From assembly GCF_904061905.1 (NCBI RefSeq), contig NZ_CAJFCI010000084.1:24781-88780 (forward strand): a stretch of 64,000 bases of DNA, read 5' to 3'. The notes under the pieces were generated by a model. The model was not told where the DNA came from. It did not search any database and saw only the letters and a program-made list of their open reading frames with translations. The position numbers were made by a program, and so were the translations under genes. The stretch's first letter is position 1. Every line of letters starts with the position of its first letter. Shown in pieces: positions 62,346 through 64,000 of the stretch. Source of the DNA: Zestomonas carbonaria (GTDB lineage: Bacteria; Pseudomonadota; Gammaproteobacteria; Pseudomonadales; Pseudomonadaceae).

Positions 62346-62433
62346 GAATAATGCTCATCACCAATATCCATTACCGCAATAATTTGCCTGCCACTAGACT
62401 GCTGTCAAACCAACAAGAAAGACCGGAGCAGCC
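62346..62433. promoter_or_regulatory. LysR / hydroxylase divergent promoter
   Basis: An 88-base AT-rich gap. TAATG (62349-62353) and CATTA (62369-62373) form an inverted repeat in the style of a LysR box. CGCAATAAT further right could be a -10 for the hydroxylase gene. Confidence 0.4.
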
Positions 62434-63561
62434 ATGGCCCACGACGTCCAAGCCTTCCGCTCGCGCTACCGCGCGGCCATTCCTCCTCGCTACAACCCCT
62501 GGCTGCACGCCTCCTTCGTGCTGGCCTACGGCGCGCTGTGCCTGGCGTTCTTCTGGAGCCGCCTGGAACAGGTGAGCCTCCTGGAATGGCTGGTCGTGCC
62601 GCTGACCCTGGTGTTCTACAACTGGGGCGAATACAACGTGCACAAGGGGCTGGGGCACCACAAACGCCGCCTCGGCGCACTGTTCTACAAGCGCCACACC
62701 GGCGATCACCACAGCTTCTTCATCGCCGGGCAGATGCGCTACGAAACCGACCGGGACTGGCGGGTGATCCTCTTCCCGGCCTGGCTGATCGTTCTCTACA
62801 GCCTCGGCCTGTTCGCCGCCTGGTGGCTGCTGGCCCAGCTCGACGCCAACGTCGCCGCGCTGTTCGCCGGCACCATGCTGCTCGGCTACATGAGCTACGA
62901 GGTATTCCACGCCTGCGAGCACCTGCCCGACAGCCATCCGGTGGCCCGCCTGCCCTGGATCCGCCAGATGCGCCGCCTGCACGAGCTGCACCACCGCCGC
63001 GAGCTGATGCAGACGCACAACTTCAACATCGTCTTCCCGCTCACCGACTGGCTGCGCGGCACCCTGTACTGGGAACCCCTGGAAAAAGAGGAACGGACCA
63101 TGACCGTCATGCGCCACGAAACCGAGATAGCAGGCTCCCCGGAACAGGTGCTGGCCTATGCCGCCACCCCCACCCGCTGGCCGGAGTGGCACCCCTCCTC
63201 CCTGCGCGTGAAAGGCCCCGGCGGCCCGCTGCCGGCCGGTGGTCATTTCGAGGAAGACATCCACGCCGGTGGTCGCGCCGGGCACCTGAGCTGGGACGTC
63301 GACGAATACCTGCCCGGCCAGCGCTGGCGCGCCCACGCCAATGGTGACCACGGCCTGAGCCTGAAGCTCACCTACGAATGCCAGGCCACCGCCGCCGGAA
63401 CGCGCTTCGTGCGGACCCTGGAATACGCTTTCGACAATTGGCCCATGCGATTGGCCAACCTGTTGGTGATGCGTAAACGCATCGACCACGAATCCGAAGA
63501 ATCCCTGCGCATCCTGCGCGACGTGGCCGAACGAGCGATCACCCGGGAAGATGCGGCCTGA
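62434..63561 (+). CDS. Membrane fatty-acid-hydroxylase-family protein fused to SRPBCC domain
   Basis: A 375-residue two-domain protein. Residues 1-220 form a sterol desaturase/fatty acid hydroxylase-type membrane di-iron enzyme, with His clusters HKGLGHHKRR (about 70), HTGDHHSFF (about 90) and HELHHRRELMQTHN (about 190), plus several hydrophobic helices. Residues about 225-375 (MRHETEIAGSPEQVLAYAATPTRWPEWHP...) are a START-like SRPBCC/polyketide-cyclase domain. No stop separates them, yet a ribosome-site-like GAGGAACGG precedes an in-frame ATG at 63100. Lipid or aromatic hydroxylation is conceivable; the substrate is unknown. Divergent from the LysR gene. Confidence 0.8.
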   Translation: MAHDVQAFRSRYRAAIPPRYNPWLHASFVLAYGALCLAFFWSRLEQVSLLEWLVVPLTLVFYNWGEYNVHKGLGHHKRRLGALFYKRHTGDHHSFFIAGQMRYETDRDWRVILFPAWLIVLYSLGLFAAWWLLAQLDANVAALFAGTMLLGYMSYEVFHACEHLPDSHPVARLPWIRQMRRLHELHHRRELMQTHNFNIVFPLTDWLRGTLYWEPLEKEERTMTVMRHETEIAGSPEQVLAYAATPTRWPEWHPSSLRVKGPGGPLPAGGHFEEDIHAGGRAGHLSWDVDEYLPGQRWRAHANGDHGLSLKLTYECQATAAGTRFVRTLEYAFDNWPMRLANLLVMRKRIDHESEESLRILRDVAERAITREDAA

Positions 63562-63682
63562 CGAGGAAACCGACGCGCAGCCGATGGTCCAGCCGGACGC
63601 CATCGGCACCATGGAATCCGCCACGACCATGCGCACAAGGGCTCGCAGGCATGCGAGCCCCACCCCAGCACACAGGGCCGGC

Positions 63683-64000
63683 TCAGCGTGGCGTCAGACG
63701 CCGCAGCATGCCCCTGACCAGTGCGACGAACAGGCCCAGCATGCCACCGAGAACCAGGCCCAGCGCGAGGATCAGGGCTTTCCTCGGCTTCTCTGCTTTC
63801 GTCGGCTCTATCGCCACCTGGTCGACGGTCACCAGGCGCACTCTGCCGATGTCGAGGTTCAGTTGCTTCAGTTGGGCCGCTTCCTCGCGCCACTGGGCCA
63901 GTTTCTTCAGGAACAGGTCTTCGTCGGTGCGGTTGCGCAGTGACTCGACCGTGCGGTTCGTGGACAGCAGCCGCAATTCCTTTTCGATCTCGGCGATCCG
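63683..64000 (-). CDS. Wzz-type O-antigen/polysaccharide chain-length determinant (C-terminal part)
   Basis: The C-terminal 105 residues of a polysaccharide co-polymerase. The visible part has a coiled segment (EDLFLKKLAQWREEAAQLKQLNLDI) and then the canonical C-terminal transmembrane helix preceded by Pro-rich KAEKPRKALILALGLVLGGMLGLFVALVRGM, and a basic tail RRLTPR. The reading frame is open to the right edge, so the N-terminal helix and periplasmic body are outside the window. Convergent with the hydroxylase gene. Suggests an LPS or exopolysaccharide locus beyond 64 kb. Confidence 0.85.
   Translation of the reverse strand, partial: RIAEIEKELRLLSTNRTVESLRNRTDEDLFLKKLAQWREEAAQLKQLNLDIGRVRLVTVDQVAIEPTKAEKPRKALILALGLVLGGMLGLFVALVRGMLRRLTPR

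Overview
The window is high-GC chromosomal DNA from a Pseudomonas of the P. aeruginosa group. MexS, MexT, MexE, MexF, OprN, transaldolase, QueF, CopRS and the FadE-type dehydrogenase are all recognisable as P. aeruginosa-type proteins. The gene order, however, does not match PAO1 as I remember it, so I infer a sister species or a rearranged lineage. I see no rRNA, tRNA, CRISPR array, transposase or integrase.

Layout. 1-7.5 kb: the 3' part of a phenylacetaldehyde-type aldehyde dehydrogenase, an outer-membrane barrel protein, a two-gene nucleotidyltransferase/HEPN module (2041-3074) with its own palindrome, a truncated globin, an HBM-type chemoreceptor, a PilZ protein and dusA. 7.7-19 kb: mexS and mexT (divergent), mexE-mexF-oprN, then an MFS transporter/deaminase pair and a LysR regulator. 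19-24 kb: tal, an RssC/RssB-like phosphatase-antagonist pair, a second PilZ protein, mlaA, a thioesterase and a DUF4404 protein. 24-30.4 kb: queF, then a copper block (copB, copA and a cupredoxin, divergent from copR-copS). 30.9-37 kb: a second RND permease with its fusion protein and a divergent EF-G-like GTPase. 37-43 kb: an ABC-2 exporter pair, a transglutaminase-like protein, a FadE-type acyl-CoA dehydrogenase and a small conserved protein.

43.3-61.4 kb is a complete 4-hydroxyphenylacetate (HPA) catabolic island. A two-component flavin monooxygenase (Acinetobacter C1/C2 type, whose reductase carries a C-terminal MarR-like domain) makes homoprotocatechuate. HpaD, HpaE, HpaF, HpaG1/G2, HpaH and HpaI carry it through meta-cleavage to pyruvate and succinate semialdehyde, and the final dehydrogenase yields succinate. 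A TRAP transporter, an OprD-family porin and a Bcr-type MFS protein probably serve uptake or efflux. HpaA (AraC) and HpaR (MarR) are the likely regulators. The porin, TRAP, hpaG and monooxygenase upstream regions share an 8-bp-spaced GTTAA/GAAC motif. The window ends with a LysR regulator, a membrane fatty-acid-hydroxylase/SRPBCC fusion and the C-terminus of a Wzz-type chain-length protein.

Short palindromic repeats of at least three families sit between genes throughout. They often lie at the points where gene order departs from PAO1, and in several places they contain the stop codon of the gene before them.
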